Source of the DNA: JBEHWX01 sp048498995
Lineage (GTDB): Bacteria > Bacteroidota > Ignavibacteria > OLB7
DNA length: 44,729 bases
Assembly: GCA_048498995.1 (NCBI GenBank)
Contig: JBEHWX010000045.1
Span: forward strand, 1 to 44,729
Direction of reading: 5' to 3'
Part shown: piece after piece, positions 7,558-16,653 of the stretch
Numbering within the stretch: position 1 is the stretch's first letter
How the letters are laid out: each line of letters starts with the position of its first letter
Translations under genes and position numbers: made by a program
Notes under the pieces: generated by a model
Databases searched by the model: none
What the model was told of the DNA's origin: nothing
Seen by the model: only the letters and a program-made list of their open reading frames with translations

Positions 7558-8514
7558 TGCGTTTCCAGCTCCACAATTGTGCATGTCATCACCGGCGAGG
7601 AATCGCCGGCCTTCCCGGTAGTGAAAACGCAATCGGCATACCAGTCCGCGCATCATGACCGGCGTCGGGGAGTCCGATCGGCGCCGATCCGACCAAGATC
7701 GACCGCACCATCGACGCCCGAGGAGTCGACGCCGCCATCTGATTTGCGGCCGAGGCGCGATCAACGCGGCTGGATGAAACGTCGGCCGGTCGGATGAATC
7801 GGAGAGCGATATGATGGCAAATACGATATACTCGCCGGTACGATATAATCACCAATGCGTAATACCAGGCCGATGGCGGTGGCGGAAAAAGTTGTAGGGG
7901 CACCCATGTAGTGCTGGGTACCCCTACGCGAGCGACCTGGTCACCTGGTCCCCCCCGGAATTGGATGACCTGGCCGCGGTCGGCTGAAAAATGTCATGGA
8001 TCCATGTCGGCGCTCACCGTGTCCCCAGCCAGCGGCCGGCTCCGGAAGCGCTCACCAATGCTCCTTCGACGGGAAGAGCAGGATTCGTTGCAGCGATCAG
8101 GAAGGCGTCGAGCGGTCAGCTTGAGGCATCGAACGCGGGGGGAGAGGAGCGAAGCTAGCAACGATACGTGCGCCGCATCATGAATGGCAGGTCGTGGAAG
8201 TTACGGGGACCGGTGTAGACGCGCCGGTCGCCAGACTCATCCGCGCGACGAACGGACATCAAGGTGCCCGTCCGTGATCGGAGCTGCGGTCAAATATAGC
8301 AGAGCGACTTAGCCATCGTCTTAAACATCGGGCGCACCATCATATCGATCGAAGCCTGGAGTCTGTCGACGCGGTGGGAGTCGTCACCGCCGCTTCGGTG
8401 CGCGACGAGGACGTGAATCCGGCGTGGCACGGACGCCGACCGGCATCCGTTGGTCGGGATCGGCGCGGCGAGATCCGGGGACCTGGATGCTCGCCCGGAT
8501 CATCGCCGCCATGG
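7558..8514. other. 957-bp region without a recognisable gene
   Basis: No gene is supported here. The stretch is locally AT-richer than its surroundings. It holds a CCGGCGA/TCGCCGG hairpin (7592-7609) in the leader of the Arg/Asp-rich gene; two direct copies of TACGATATA (7822-7830 and 7839-7847) about 270 nt upstream of that gene; a minus-strand terminator (7886-7927); and a TATATTTG box on the minus strand (8290-8297). A non-coding RNA or long leader is possible between 8290 and 7927, but I can identify no family. Confidence 0.45.
7886..7927 (-). terminator. Intrinsic terminator, minus strand
   Basis: Read on the minus strand, GTAGGGGTACCCA (7927-7915) pairs with TGGGTGCCCCTAC (7906-7894) with one G-U pair and an 8-nt loop, followed by AAC and a run of five T (7890-7886). 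It probably ends transcription arriving from rnr, although it lies about 590 nt beyond the rnr stop. Confidence 0.75.
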
Positions 8515-10977
8515 TCACCGCTTTCGCTTTCCCCGCTTCACCTCACCGCCCCCTCCTTTCTTCCGCTTGCCGCGCGGGGCGCCGCCACCGGAGCGCGAGG
8601 AGCGTCCGCCGGCGTGTGATGCCTGGCGCGAGCTTCCCCGCCCTCCCGAGCTCCGCGGCTCCTCCGGGGCTCCCTCCTCTCCTCCGGGGTGCCCCACGGG
8701 CTCGGATCGGCCGGCGCGCGAGCCCTTCCTTCCTCCCGGAAGGCGCGGCGCGCGTGGAGCGGCCATCTCCTCGCCTCCCATCTCCCGCGACTCACCGGAC
8801 TCGGCGTTGAACTCCTCCTCGTCGATCAGCTCCAGGTCGATCTCCGAGGCAAGCTCATCGACGCGGATCACGCGGACGTGGATCGGGTCTCCGAGGCGAT
8901 AGACCTTGCGCGAGCGCCGTCCCTTGAACGCCTTGGCGCGCTCGTCGTAGGTGTAGAAATCGTCGGTGATGGTCCGGATGCGAACCAGCCCCTCGATGCC
9001 GAAGCGCTTCAGCTCGGCGAACATGCCGAACGGCATGATGCCGGAGATCACCGCCTCGAAGACATCGCCGACATGCCCCTTGAGGAACTCGACCTGCGCG
9101 ATCTTCACCGACTCCCGCTCGGCCTCCACCGCGGCGCGCTCCCGCTCGGAGCAGTGCGTGGAGATGGGGCCGACCACCTGCCGGTACTCGTGCTGCCGGG
9201 CCACCGGCATTCCCTGCTGATACTCGAAGAGCATCCGGTGCACGATCAGATCCGGGTAGCGGCGGATCGGAGAGGTGAAGTGCGTGTAGAACGGAAAGGC
9301 CAGCCCGAAGTGCCCGATGTTGAACTCGGCGTACACGGCCTTGGCCATGGAGCGGAGCGTGACCTCGTTGATCAGCTCCTCCTCCTCGGTGCCGCGCGCC
9401 GAGTCGATCAGCTTCTGGATATCCTTCGGCTGGACGTTGTCCACCGGCAGCGCGTAGCCGAGCGACTTGACGAACGTGCTCAGCTCGAGGAGCTTGTCCT
9501 TCGGCGGCGCGTCGTGGATGCGGTAGATGTAGGGGGCGATCTCGCCGCCGCGCTTCCCCCCCTTCATGTTCTTGCCGATATGCTCCGCCACGATCCTGTT
9601 GGCAAGGAGCATGCAGTCCTCGATCAGCTGCGTCGACTCGGTGCGACGCTTCTGCACCACCTCCACCGGACGCTCGTTCTCGTCGAGCACGAACTTCAGC
9701 TCGGTGGTATCGAAGTCCACGCTCCCCTTCCGGCGCCGGTTGGCGCGGAGCACGTGGGCGATCTTGTTGACCGCCAGCAGCTCCTCGGCGTAGTCTCCCT
9801 CGCCGGTCTCGAGCACCTGTAGCGCCTCCTCGTAGGTGAAGCGCCGCTTCGATCGGATGATGCTCTTGGTGATCTCGTACTCGCGGATGGCCCCACGCGG
9901 CGAGAGGCGCGCGAAGACCGAATACGCGAGGCGGTCTTCGTCCGGACGGAGCGAGCAGAGGTTGTTCGACAGGCTCTCCGGAAGCATCGGGATCACGCCG
10001 GTCACCAGGTATACGGATGTACCACGACGGTACGCCTCGTCATCCAGAGCGCTCCCCTCCCGGACGTAATGGCTCACGTCGGCGATGTGGACGCCGAGGG
10101 TCACGTCGCCGTCATCATGCCGGACGATGGAGATAGCGTCGTCGAAGTCGCGGGCATCGTAGGGATCGATGGTGAAGATGATCTCGTCACGCAGATCACG
10201 GCGTCCGCGAAGATCCTCGTCGGTAAACCGATCGGAAAAGGTCGCGGCCTCGGCGAGCACGTCGTCCGGGAAGATATGCGGCAGGCGGTGGGCGGCGGCG
10301 ATGGAGGCGATCTCCGCCTTCATCTCGCCGGCGCGTCCGAGCACGCCGGTGATCGTCCCCTCGGGATCCTCGTAGGGATCGATCCAGTCGAAGAGCTTCA
10401 CCACAACCTTGTCGCCGATCTTCGCGCCGTTGAGCCGGTTGCGTCGGATGGTGATGGTACGATGGATCCGCTTGTCGTCGGATTCGACGAAATACTGCCG
10501 GCCATGCTTCAGCGTGCCGACGATCGACTCGACCTTCCGCTCGAGCACGCGGGTGATCTCCCCCTCGGGGCGCTCGCCGGGCACCATGGCGCTGACGAGC
10601 TTGGCGCGGACGATGTCGCCATGGAACGCGGTCCAGAGTCCGCGGCTTCCGATCTCGATGGCGTCGTCGCGTCCGCTCGGCGGCACGACCAGCCAGTTGC
10701 CCCGCTTGGCATTCTCCAGTCGCCCATCGACGACGACCTCGGGAACGCGCCGGCCGTAGCGGCGGCGGGGTCCGCGGAAGATCAGTCCCTCATCCTCGAG
10801 CTCGGCAAGCGCCTCGCGCACGAGGTCGTATTCCTGCGCGGTCGCCTTGATTCCGAGCTCTTTCGAGATCTCGTTGGTCTTGAGCTGATCTGGGGCTGAC
10901 TGGGTGAGTAGTTCGAGAATCTGCTGACGCAGCGACTCGACCGTTACGGTCGCCTGCTGACGGTTCTTGTGCTTCAT
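8515..10977 (-). CDS. rnr: Ribonuclease R
   Basis: The 820-aa protein is a 3'-5' exoribonuclease of the RNB family that degrades structured RNA. An N-terminal winged-helix-like segment (about 10-80) precedes cold-shock domains (about 80-240). The RNB catalytic domain carries the metal-binding aspartates in IDPYDARDFDDA (270-281) and the late FTSPIRRYPDLIVHR segment, and an S1 domain follows (about 635-715). A roughly 100-residue C-terminal tail (720-820) is rich in Gly, Arg, Ser and Lys and ends KRGKRKR, like the basic tail of other RNase R proteins. ATG 10977 has GGAG about 8 nt upstream. The GAF/GGDEF-like gene lies 177 nt upstream on the same strand and could share a transcript. Confidence 0.96.
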   Translation of the reverse strand: MKHKNRQQATVTVESLRQQILELLTQSAPDQLKTNEISKELGIKATAQEYDLVREALAELEDEGLIFRGPRRRYGRRVPEVVVDGRLENAKRGNWLVVPPSGRDDAIEIGSRGLWTAFHGDIVRAKLVSAMVPGERPEGEITRVLERKVESIVGTLKHGRQYFVESDDKRIHRTITIRRNRLNGAKIGDKVVVKLFDWIDPYEDPEGTITGVLGRAGEMKAEIASIAAAHRLPHIFPDDVLAEAATFSDRFTDEDLRGRRDLRDEIIFTIDPYDARDFDDAISIVRHDDGDVTLGVHIADVSHYVREGSALDDEAYRRGTSVYLVTGVIPMLPESLSNNLCSLRPDEDRLAYSVFARLSPRGAIREYEITKSIIRSKRRFTYEEALQVLETGEGDYAEELLAVNKIAHVLRANRRRKGSVDFDTTELKFVLDENERPVEVVQKRRTESTQLIEDCMLLANRIVAEHIGKNMKGGKRGGEIAPYIYRIHDAPPKDKLLELSTFVKSLGYALPVDNVQPKDIQKLIDSARGTEEEELINEVTLRSMAKAVYAEFNIGHFGLAFPFYTHFTSPIRRYPDLIVHRMLFEYQQGMPVARQHEYRQVVGPISTHCSERERAAVEAERESVKIAQVEFLKGHVGDVFEAVISGIMPFGMFAELKRFGIEGLVRIRTITDDFYTYDERAKAFKGRRSRKVYRLGDPIHVRVIRVDELASEIDLELIDEEEFNAESGESREMGGEEMAAPRAPRLPGGRKGSRAGRSEPVGHPGGEEGAPEEPRSSGGRGSSRQASHAGGRSSRSGGGAPRGKRKKGGGGEVKRGKRKR

Positions 10978-11154
10978 TGCACGGCTCCGAATTGGTCCGA
11001 TCGCGACGGTCCGACGCCCCGGCGGCGGCGGACCTCGACTCCTGATGTGGCGGGGGGTAGCCCGGCATCGCGCGGTAGGTCCGGAGCCGGATCATCGCCG
11101 GTAGCGCGCGCTGGCGCTCCGGTCGACGATGGCCCCGGGTGGAGCCGCGATCGA

Positions 11155-13722
11155 TCAGAAAAGTATGACGGCGTTCCCCTCACCGCCGCGCGCCCGTTCG
11201 AGCGCCTTCGTGGCTCCGTCGATCATCTGCGCGCGCGAGGTCATCGAGCTGAGGTCGCAGATGCCGACGGATATCGTTACCGAAAACTTTCGCGATCCGG
11301 CCGAGAGGAGCATGCTTGCAACCTCCTTGCGAAGCCGTTCCGCCCAGAGATACGCGTCCTGATCGTTCCGGTCCGCAAGGACCACGCCAAACGTCCGGCC
11401 ATCGACCATGCCCGCGGTGTCGTACGGCCTGATGGCACCGGCGATTATCGAGCCGACGTTGGCCACCACCAGCTCCTCGAGCTCGTGCGACTGATCGGCG
11501 CGGAGCGAGGCGGGAATGTCGATCGAAATCAGCGCAAAGGAGAGGCGCCGCTTCAGATCGCGCGCGCGCGCGATCTCGCGGTCGAGCGCCGTCATCAGGA
11601 AGTCGGTGTTGTACAGGCCGGTCACCTCATCGTGCACCACCTGCGACTCGATCGCCTGGTTCACGTTGTAGACCTCGATCGCCATCGACGCGTAGCGGAC
11701 CAGATCGCGGATCAGGTCGATATCGCGCGGGATGTAGGCCGAGGGGAACTGATGCTCCATCGCCAGCGCGCCGTAGCACTTGGTGGTGCCGACCAGCGGA
11801 ATGGCCAGGAACGTTCCCTCGCCACGCAACGGCTCCTCGACGGCGAAACGATACTCCCCCTGCAGACGCTCGAGCAGGATCTCCTCGGCGAAGCGGGTCG
11901 ACTGCCCCACCAGCGAGATGTGCATGTCCGGCGGAAGCTGGCGGATCTCCTCGGCGTCGGGTCCGCCGGTGATCGCGGCCACGCGCCACTCGCGGGCGTG
12001 ATCGTCGAAGAGCACCGCGCCGACGTACAGCGAATCGAACAGCCGGGCGATCTCCTCCACCAGGATCTCGGCGATCCGCCCCGGCGTCGGCATCGTGCCG
12101 GTCAGGCCGCGGTGGATACGTCCGAACGCCTCGACGGTACGGGCGATCAGGTGGAGATCGTATTTCTCGGTATAGCCGCGGATGAGGCCGGAGATCAGTC
12201 GGGTATACTCGGCCAGCGTGGCCACCGATCCCTCATCGAAGCCGCTCTCCTCGGTCGAGTCGGCGGCCAGCACGCCGACCACCTCGCGACGGAAGAAGAC
12301 CGGCACGCCGACGAACGAGCGGGTATCGGCCGGGCCGGCGTAATAGGTGATCAGCTCCCGCTCGGCGGCCGGGCTGATATCGGTGATGATCTCGGGAACG
12401 CCGCTGCGGGCGATCTGGCTCACCACGTCGCCGGTCAGCGGAATCCTCACGCCGTCGCGGATATCGGTCGAGCCCGAGGAGACGTGCGCCTCCGGGATCA
12501 CATGCTTCTTTTCGAGGTTCACCCAGAAGAAGACGATCGAGCGAGCCGGCATGCTCCGCGCGATCGCGGTGAGCACCTGGCCGACGAGGCGGACGAACTC
12601 CGCGCGGGGCTCTCCCGGGCGCGCGTCCTCCTCTCCCTCGGCGATCAGCTCCTCGAGGATCACCTGCGCCTGCTTTCTGGTGTGCGTCCGCTCCGGGCGC
12701 ACCTCCTCCACCGGCGCCGAGATCGTCACCGGCTCGAGCAGCTCCTGCTCGGCCACCGCCGACTCGGCGCGGCCGTCGGCCATTGCTGCCTGCTGCTGCA
12801 CCGGCTGCGACGTCTGGTGCGCGCTCACCGGCTGCGCATGCGCCGGCTGGGTGGACTGCGGCGCGGAAGGCGCCGTTCTGCCGTCGGCCGGCGCCGTGGC
12901 GCGCGAGGCCTCCACCGGCTCCGGACGCCGCTGCTCCGGACGCCGCTGCTCCGGCGCGGCCGGAGCGTTCACCGGCGCCGGCTTCCCCGACTGCGTCTGC
13001 GCCGGCTTCTGGGACTGTTTCTGCGACTGCTTGGCGGCCGGCTCGCTCGCTCGCGCGGCCGGCTGATCCAGCGGCTTGCTCGAGGTCGCGGAGCTCTTGG
13101 AGGCGTTCACCACGCGGAAGGACTCCCCTCCCCCCTCGACGAACGCGGGCGGCTCCTCGCGGGCCGGCTCCGGCTTCGCGGCGGGGCGCTCCTCGACCGA
13201 ACGCGCCGGGGCCTGACGCTCGTGAGCCGGGCGCTCGGCGGCCGGGCGCTCCGGAGCGCGCTCGGCCGTGTCGACCGGGGCGGCGGCGGGGCGCTGCGCC
13301 GCCTTCTCGGCGCGCTGCTCGGTGACCCGCTGCTCGGCGGCCGGACGCTGACGCGTCGGCTCCTCCTCGACCTCGTCATCCTCCCGGGTATCGATGTCGA
13401 GATCCTTCGGGTTGTAGGTCTCCTGAAAATCGTCGAACACGATACGCTTCGTGCTCGTGGCCGGATCCTGGGTGACGCGCGTCTTGAAGGCCGGCGGGGG
13501 AAGCGTGGTCCGTCGCTGGCGGATCTGGACCTGATCATCCATCCTCTGCTTCAGCGTCGCCCAGAGCGCGACGCCGCCGAGGACGGCGATCGCCAGGCCG
13601 ATGAACTTGATGATGGCATCACCGAGGAAGATCGCGATCGCGACACCGAGAAGCGTGATGATGATGGCGACCGCATCTTGCGGCCGGATCGCAGCGCGAA
13701 CTTTGTTGAGATCAATCGCCAT
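11155..13722 (-). CDS. Membrane-anchored double-GAF protein with degenerate GGDEF domain
   Basis: This 855-aa signalling protein has two closely spaced hydrophobic segments (about 16-58), then a Pro/Ala/Gln/Glu-rich, probably disordered linker (about 90-345). Two GAF-like sensory domains follow (about 370-530 and 555-690), and a GGDEF-like domain covers 695-855. That domain keeps HDEVTGLYNTDFL and the IS(V)G-type SVTISVGIC segment, but the signature GGDEF is DGRTF (774-778) and the preceding Arg of ARxGG is lost. It should therefore not make cyclic di-GMP; a GTP- or partner-binding receptor role is more likely (inference). I chose ATG 13722 because the protein then begins with MAIDLNKV before the membrane segment. 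An in-frame ATG at 13818 would add 32 residues with no better ribosome binding site. Confidence 0.85.
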   Translation of the reverse strand: MAIDLNKVRAAIRPQDAVAIIITLLGVAIAIFLGDAIIKFIGLAIAVLGGVALWATLKQRMDDQVQIRQRRTTLPPPAFKTRVTQDPATSTKRIVFDDFQETYNPKDLDIDTREDDEVEEEPTRQRPAAEQRVTEQRAEKAAQRPAAAPVDTAERAPERPAAERPAHERQAPARSVEERPAAKPEPAREEPPAFVEGGGESFRVVNASKSSATSSKPLDQPAARASEPAAKQSQKQSQKPAQTQSGKPAPVNAPAAPEQRRPEQRRPEPVEASRATAPADGRTAPSAPQSTQPAHAQPVSAHQTSQPVQQQAAMADGRAESAVAEQELLEPVTISAPVEEVRPERTHTRKQAQVILEELIAEGEEDARPGEPRAEFVRLVGQVLTAIARSMPARSIVFFWVNLEKKHVIPEAHVSSGSTDIRDGVRIPLTGDVVSQIARSGVPEIITDISPAAERELITYYAGPADTRSFVGVPVFFRREVVGVLAADSTEESGFDEGSVATLAEYTRLISGLIRGYTEKYDLHLIARTVEAFGRIHRGLTGTMPTPGRIAEILVEEIARLFDSLYVGAVLFDDHAREWRVAAITGGPDAEEIRQLPPDMHISLVGQSTRFAEEILLERLQGEYRFAVEEPLRGEGTFLAIPLVGTTKCYGALAMEHQFPSAYIPRDIDLIRDLVRYASMAIEVYNVNQAIESQVVHDEVTGLYNTDFLMTALDREIARARDLKRRLSFALISIDIPASLRADQSHELEELVVANVGSIIAGAIRPYDTAGMVDGRTFGVVLADRNDQDAYLWAERLRKEVASMLLSAGSRKFSVTISVGICDLSSMTSRAQMIDGATKALERARGGEGNAVILF

Positions 13723-14102
13723 GGGAAAATGGACCTTGAGTTCGAAGGAGGAGCGGTCGAGACCACTCGTTTCTCCCGCCACATGTCGACCGGTTGTTCC
13801 CCTTCCGGTCGACGTCATTGCGTCACTGGGCTTACTTGGCCGGCCCGGTCTCCGGCGCGCGCCTCGCGCCGGGAGCCGATGATCATGGGCCGTGCTCTGT
13901 CAACATAACGCGGGGTGGAAGGTCCGTTGCATCAACAACAGATGCGCCAGGCTGAGGCATGCATTCTTTTGGCCGGACCCGACGGCCGCCATGGCGGCCG
14001 CGATCCCGACACGTTCTCCGGCATGTCCGGAGCTCTCCGGCCGCTCCCCGGCCGGCATCCGGCACGGGCGCTCCACCCCTCGCGTCCGGCCCTCCGAGCG
14101 GG
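13723..14102. other. Intergenic region with palindromes
   Basis: No gene is evident in these 380 bases. An 18-bp perfect palindrome CGGCCGCCATGGCGGCCG (13983-14000) and a hairpin CTCCGG/CCGGAG (14016-14032) lie just beyond the stop of the lipoprotein gene and may end its transcript, though no T run follows. A TATGTTGA box on the minus strand (13900-13907) resembles the TATGTTTG boxes elsewhere and could drive the GAF/GGDEF-like gene with a leader of about 170 nt. Confidence 0.4.
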
Positions 14103-15236
14103 CTACTTGCCGGCCTGGGCCGGCGTGAACTGCGTCCGCTCGATGAGCGCGCTGGTCAGCAGACGCTGCGAGATCGACTCGCTCTTCCCCGCCTGAGGCC
14201 CCACCTTCATCTTACCGTTCAGGCTCAGCCGGATGTCGATATGCGAGTTCTTTCTGACCGGGAATCCGTTGACCAGATCGTAGAGCGCGTCACCCGATCC
14301 GTCGACGTTGGCGTTGGTGATCGTGGCGCTCATCGCCTGGTTGTCGAACGTCTTCTTCGGGAAATTCACCAGCAGCTTCATGTCGAGGTGGCCGATCGGC
14401 CGATCATCCACCTTCCTGACATCCGCCAGCTTGTAGGTAACCTGGCTGGTGGCCGGGATGCCGCCGATCGGCACGTCGTTCTTCTTGGTCCACTCGCCGC
14501 CGACGGCCACCGAGCTGTCCGGCAGCGCCTGGAGGAACATCTGCTGGACCACCGTGGCGAAGGCCTGCACCTTCAACGCCTCACGCAGCTGTTCGATACC
14601 CCGCGGCGGAATGCTGTCCCGCTTCTTGCCGGCGAGGCTGATCATGTTGCTGATGATCGGCTCGAGGTTCGACACCTCCCTGACGTCGCCGTTCTTGGCC
14701 AGCGTGAGGCTGACGTTCTGCCCGATGATCGCCCGATACTGCTCGCTCCCCGGAACCGAGGAATCGGCGCGGCGGCGCGAGTCGAAGGTCACGGTCATCA
14801 TCGCGGTGTCGGTCATCGACTTCGGCATCATGCGGCGGATGCGAACCGAATCGTAGCGCATCTCGAGCGTGAGCGAGCCGTCGTTGTTCAGTCCGGTGAT
14901 CTTGCCGCTGAAGTTGTAGACCACCTCCTCGGAGGTCTTCTGCGGCCCGAACGACTGCGACGCCTGCTGCGTGATCCGGTAGGCGAACGTTTCGCCGACC
15001 GTCGGATGGAGCGCGAGCGTGTAGCGCTGGTTGGGATCCTCCACCTTCTCGGCGGAGGCGAACTCCTGGTTGTGCCCGGCGGCCGAGGCGGTATCCGACT
15101 TCGCGGCGCTCTTCCCCGCGTCCTTCGGGGAGTCCGCCTTCTCGCCGCAGGCGGCGAGGCTCAGCGAGGCAACGGCGGCGGCCGTCATGAGCAGGACGGT
15201 CGAGACGGAGAAACGACGGCGGATGAGGTCGATCAT
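14103..15236 (-). CDS. Exported lipoprotein, DUF6263-like
   Basis: This 377-aa protein begins with a lipoprotein signal peptide. A charged start (MIDLIRRR) and hydrophobic core lead to a lipobox LSLAAC with the lipidated Cys near residue 30, then a disordered Lys/Ala/Ser/Asp stretch to about 60. The remainder is beta-rich with alternating hydrophobics (YTLALHPTVGETFAYRITQ, GSLTLEMRYDSVRIR, VSLTLAKNGDVREVSNLE). That resembles DUF6263-type proteins of the FCB group, whose function is unknown. The gene at 15583-16566 shares this layout and is probably a paralogue. A TATACT box (15242-15247) ends only 5 nt before the ATG and there is no ribosome binding site, so the transcript may be leaderless. 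Confidence 0.75.
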   Translation of the reverse strand: MIDLIRRRFSVSTVLLMTAAAVASLSLAACGEKADSPKDAGKSAAKSDTASAAGHNQEFASAEKVEDPNQRYTLALHPTVGETFAYRITQQASQSFGPQKTSEEVVYNFSGKITGLNNDGSLTLEMRYDSVRIRRMMPKSMTDTAMMTVTFDSRRRADSSVPGSEQYRAIIGQNVSLTLAKNGDVREVSNLEPIISNMISLAGKKRDSIPPRGIEQLREALKVQAFATVVQQMFLQALPDSSVAVGGEWTKKNDVPIGGIPATSQVTYKLADVRKVDDRPIGHLDMKLLVNFPKKTFDNQAMSATITNANVDGSGDALYDLVNGFPVRKNSHIDIRLSLNGKMKVGPQAGKSESISQRLLTSALIERTQFTPAQAGK

Positions 15237-15241
15237 CGGAT

Positions 15242-15247
15242 AGTATA
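15242..15247 (-). promoter_or_regulatory. TATACT -10 box adjacent to start codon
   Basis: On the minus strand TATACT lies at 15247-15242, five bases before the ATG at 15236. A normal start site for such a box would fall on or beside the ATG, giving a leaderless mRNA, which agrees with the lack of a Shine-Dalgarno sequence. I cannot see a clear -35 element. Confidence 0.4.
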
Positions 15248-15498
15248 CAATTCGGAAGGGACGAGACGTTGCGCGCCGCGGCCGCGGTTACGCTGAAAAG
15301 TCGCGCTAATCTACGCGATTCGCCCGCAACAACGCTCAACGATCTGGTAATTATTTACCGCCCCGCGCCGCTCCCCCAACGCTCCGGCGCCCGCGTGCCG
15401 GAGGCCACTTCCGTCGGTCCGGCGCGATATCCGCCGGCGGTATCCGATCCCTCCCCGGAACCACGCGATCGAGGGTCTGCGACCGGCAGCGCCGCGGG

Positions 15499-15550
15499 AA
15501 AAACGAGACGGCGCCCATCCCGTCGCCTGAGCGGTGGAATGGGCGCCGTC
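15499..15550 (-). terminator. Intrinsic terminator, minus strand
   Basis: GACGGCGCCCAT (minus strand 15550-15539) pairs exactly with its complement at 15518-15507, the 20-nt interior can pair further, and TCG plus a run of five T (15503-15499) follows. It lies 33 nt beyond the stop of the exported-protein gene at 15583. Confidence 0.85.
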
Positions 15551-15582
15551 GGTTTCACCTCGGCGGAGAGAGAGCGCGCGCG

Positions 15583-16566
15583 TTACTGCGTCACGAACGG
15601 GCTCATCGCGATCATGTCGATGTAGGTCTCATGCGTCACCTGGCTGACCAGGCGCGCCGCTCCCGATTCGGTCGTGAGCGTGCCGGTGGTCGACAGCCAC
15701 CCGGAATGGAGCACCCCGTCGTCATCCAGACGGAAATCGCCGGTCACCGCCCCCCGTCCGCCGACCACCTTGACCGGCTCGGCAAGCGCCGAGATGGTGG
15801 TGGTCTGGTTGACCGGGCGATCGAGCGTCGCGGCGATCAGCAGGTGCGGGCGATGGTCGTCGCCGCGCACAAGCGTCACCTTCGCGGAATCGCGGAACGC
15901 GGTCCGGTCCATCATCCCGAAGTACGGGATGGCGCGCGGGGCGTCGAAGGTGATATTCCGGCCGTTCGGCAGAAGTCCGCGCCACGGCAGCATCAGCGCG
16001 GTGACCGCATCGTCGGAGATCACGGCACGGACACGATCCTTGGTGAACGCGTCGAGCGACGGCTCGTTGAGATCCTTCTGAAGGTCGTGCAGCGCCGGGC
16101 TTTCCACCTTCAGCACCTCGCCGTATGCCGAGAGGGTGACGGTGGCCATCCGGTTGACGACGACCGAGGGGCCGAGCACCTCGCGGTGACGGACCAGCTT
16201 GTCGCTCGGGAACTTCTGCGTATCGAAGTTGACGTCGCCATCGAGTCCCTGATACTCGATCCGCATCGAATCGACGTTCGCCCGGATCTCGAGCTGCCCC
16301 GAGATGGTCTCCGACGGCTGCTGCCGCTCGGAGATGAAGTAGGTCACCGTCCGCATGCTGGAATCGCGATCGGTGGAGCCGGCAAGCGCGTTGACGAGCT
16401 TGACCCGCTCGGTGACCTTGTAGACGAAGACGATATTCGGCCGCAGCGGCGGCCCGAAGCTGAAGGTGCTGTCCCCGGCGGCCAGAAGGCGGGCACCGGG
16501 CAGGGAGAGGCCGAGCGCGAGCCCGGCCATCGACACGAAATTCGCGACGTGGTTGCGCATGATCAT
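15583..16566 (-). CDS. Exported hypothetical protein, probable paralogue of the downstream lipoprotein
   Basis: This 327-aa protein has a signal peptide (MIMRNHVANFVSMAGLALGL then SLPGARLLAA) with probable cleavage after about residue 30, but no lipobox, so it should be periplasmic. The mature part is beta-rich and parallels the gene at 14103-15236: a DSMRIEYQGLDGD element matches that protein's DSVRIR segment, and TVTLSAYGEVLKVESPA matches SLTLAKNGDVREVSNLE at a similar place. I know no function. ATG 16566 is followed closely by another ATG at 16560; either could be the start. The gene is 87 nt downstream of ndk and is followed by a clear terminator. Confidence 0.7.
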   Translation of the reverse strand: MIMRNHVANFVSMAGLALGLSLPGARLLAAGDSTFSFGPPLRPNIVFVYKVTERVKLVNALAGSTDRDSSMRTVTYFISERQQPSETISGQLEIRANVDSMRIEYQGLDGDVNFDTQKFPSDKLVRHREVLGPSVVVNRMATVTLSAYGEVLKVESPALHDLQKDLNEPSLDAFTKDRVRAVISDDAVTALMLPWRGLLPNGRNITFDAPRAIPYFGMMDRTAFRDSAKVTLVRGDDHRPHLLIAATLDRPVNQTTTISALAEPVKVVGGRGAVTGDFRLDDDGVLHSGWLSTTGTLTTESGAARLVSQVTHETYIDMIAMSPFVTQ

Positions 16567-16593
16567 ACTATCTCGATTCCTACGGAGTGTGAG

Positions 16594-16625
16594 CCAGTGC
16601 TACTTCGGAAATCCGGCAGTACTGG
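16594..16625 (-). terminator. Possible hairpin downstream of ndk
   Basis: CCAGTGCT (16594-16601) and AGTACTGG (16618-16625) are complementary at 7 of 8 positions, with a further TTCGGA/TCCGG pairing inside. It lies in the 87-nt gap after ndk. No T run follows, so it is a weak terminator candidate. Confidence 0.3.
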
Positions 16626-16653
16626 ACAATCCCATTAGACCGCCACGATCGGA

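Larger units (their letters stand above)
15237..15582. other. Intergenic region: promoter of the lipoprotein gene and terminator of its neighbour
   Basis: These 346 bases hold no gene. They contain a TATACT box next to the lipoprotein start (15242-15247) and a strong terminator of the upstream exported-protein gene (15499-15550). Between them, about 15300-15360 is locally AT-rich with nothing else recognisable. Confidence 0.5.

Noticed and set aside
6091..7797. A plus-strand open frame covering the Arg/Asp-rich gene
   Set aside because: It starts inside the upstream oxidoreductase, crosses a strong terminator hairpin and reads as a Val/Ala/Ile-rich complement of Arg/Asp codons. I keep the minus strand, with moderate confidence.
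10969..13908. A long plus-strand open frame opposite the GAF/GGDEF-like gene
   Set aside because: Arg/Leu/Gly-rich antisense shadow; the minus-strand reading shows clear GAF and GGDEF-like domains.
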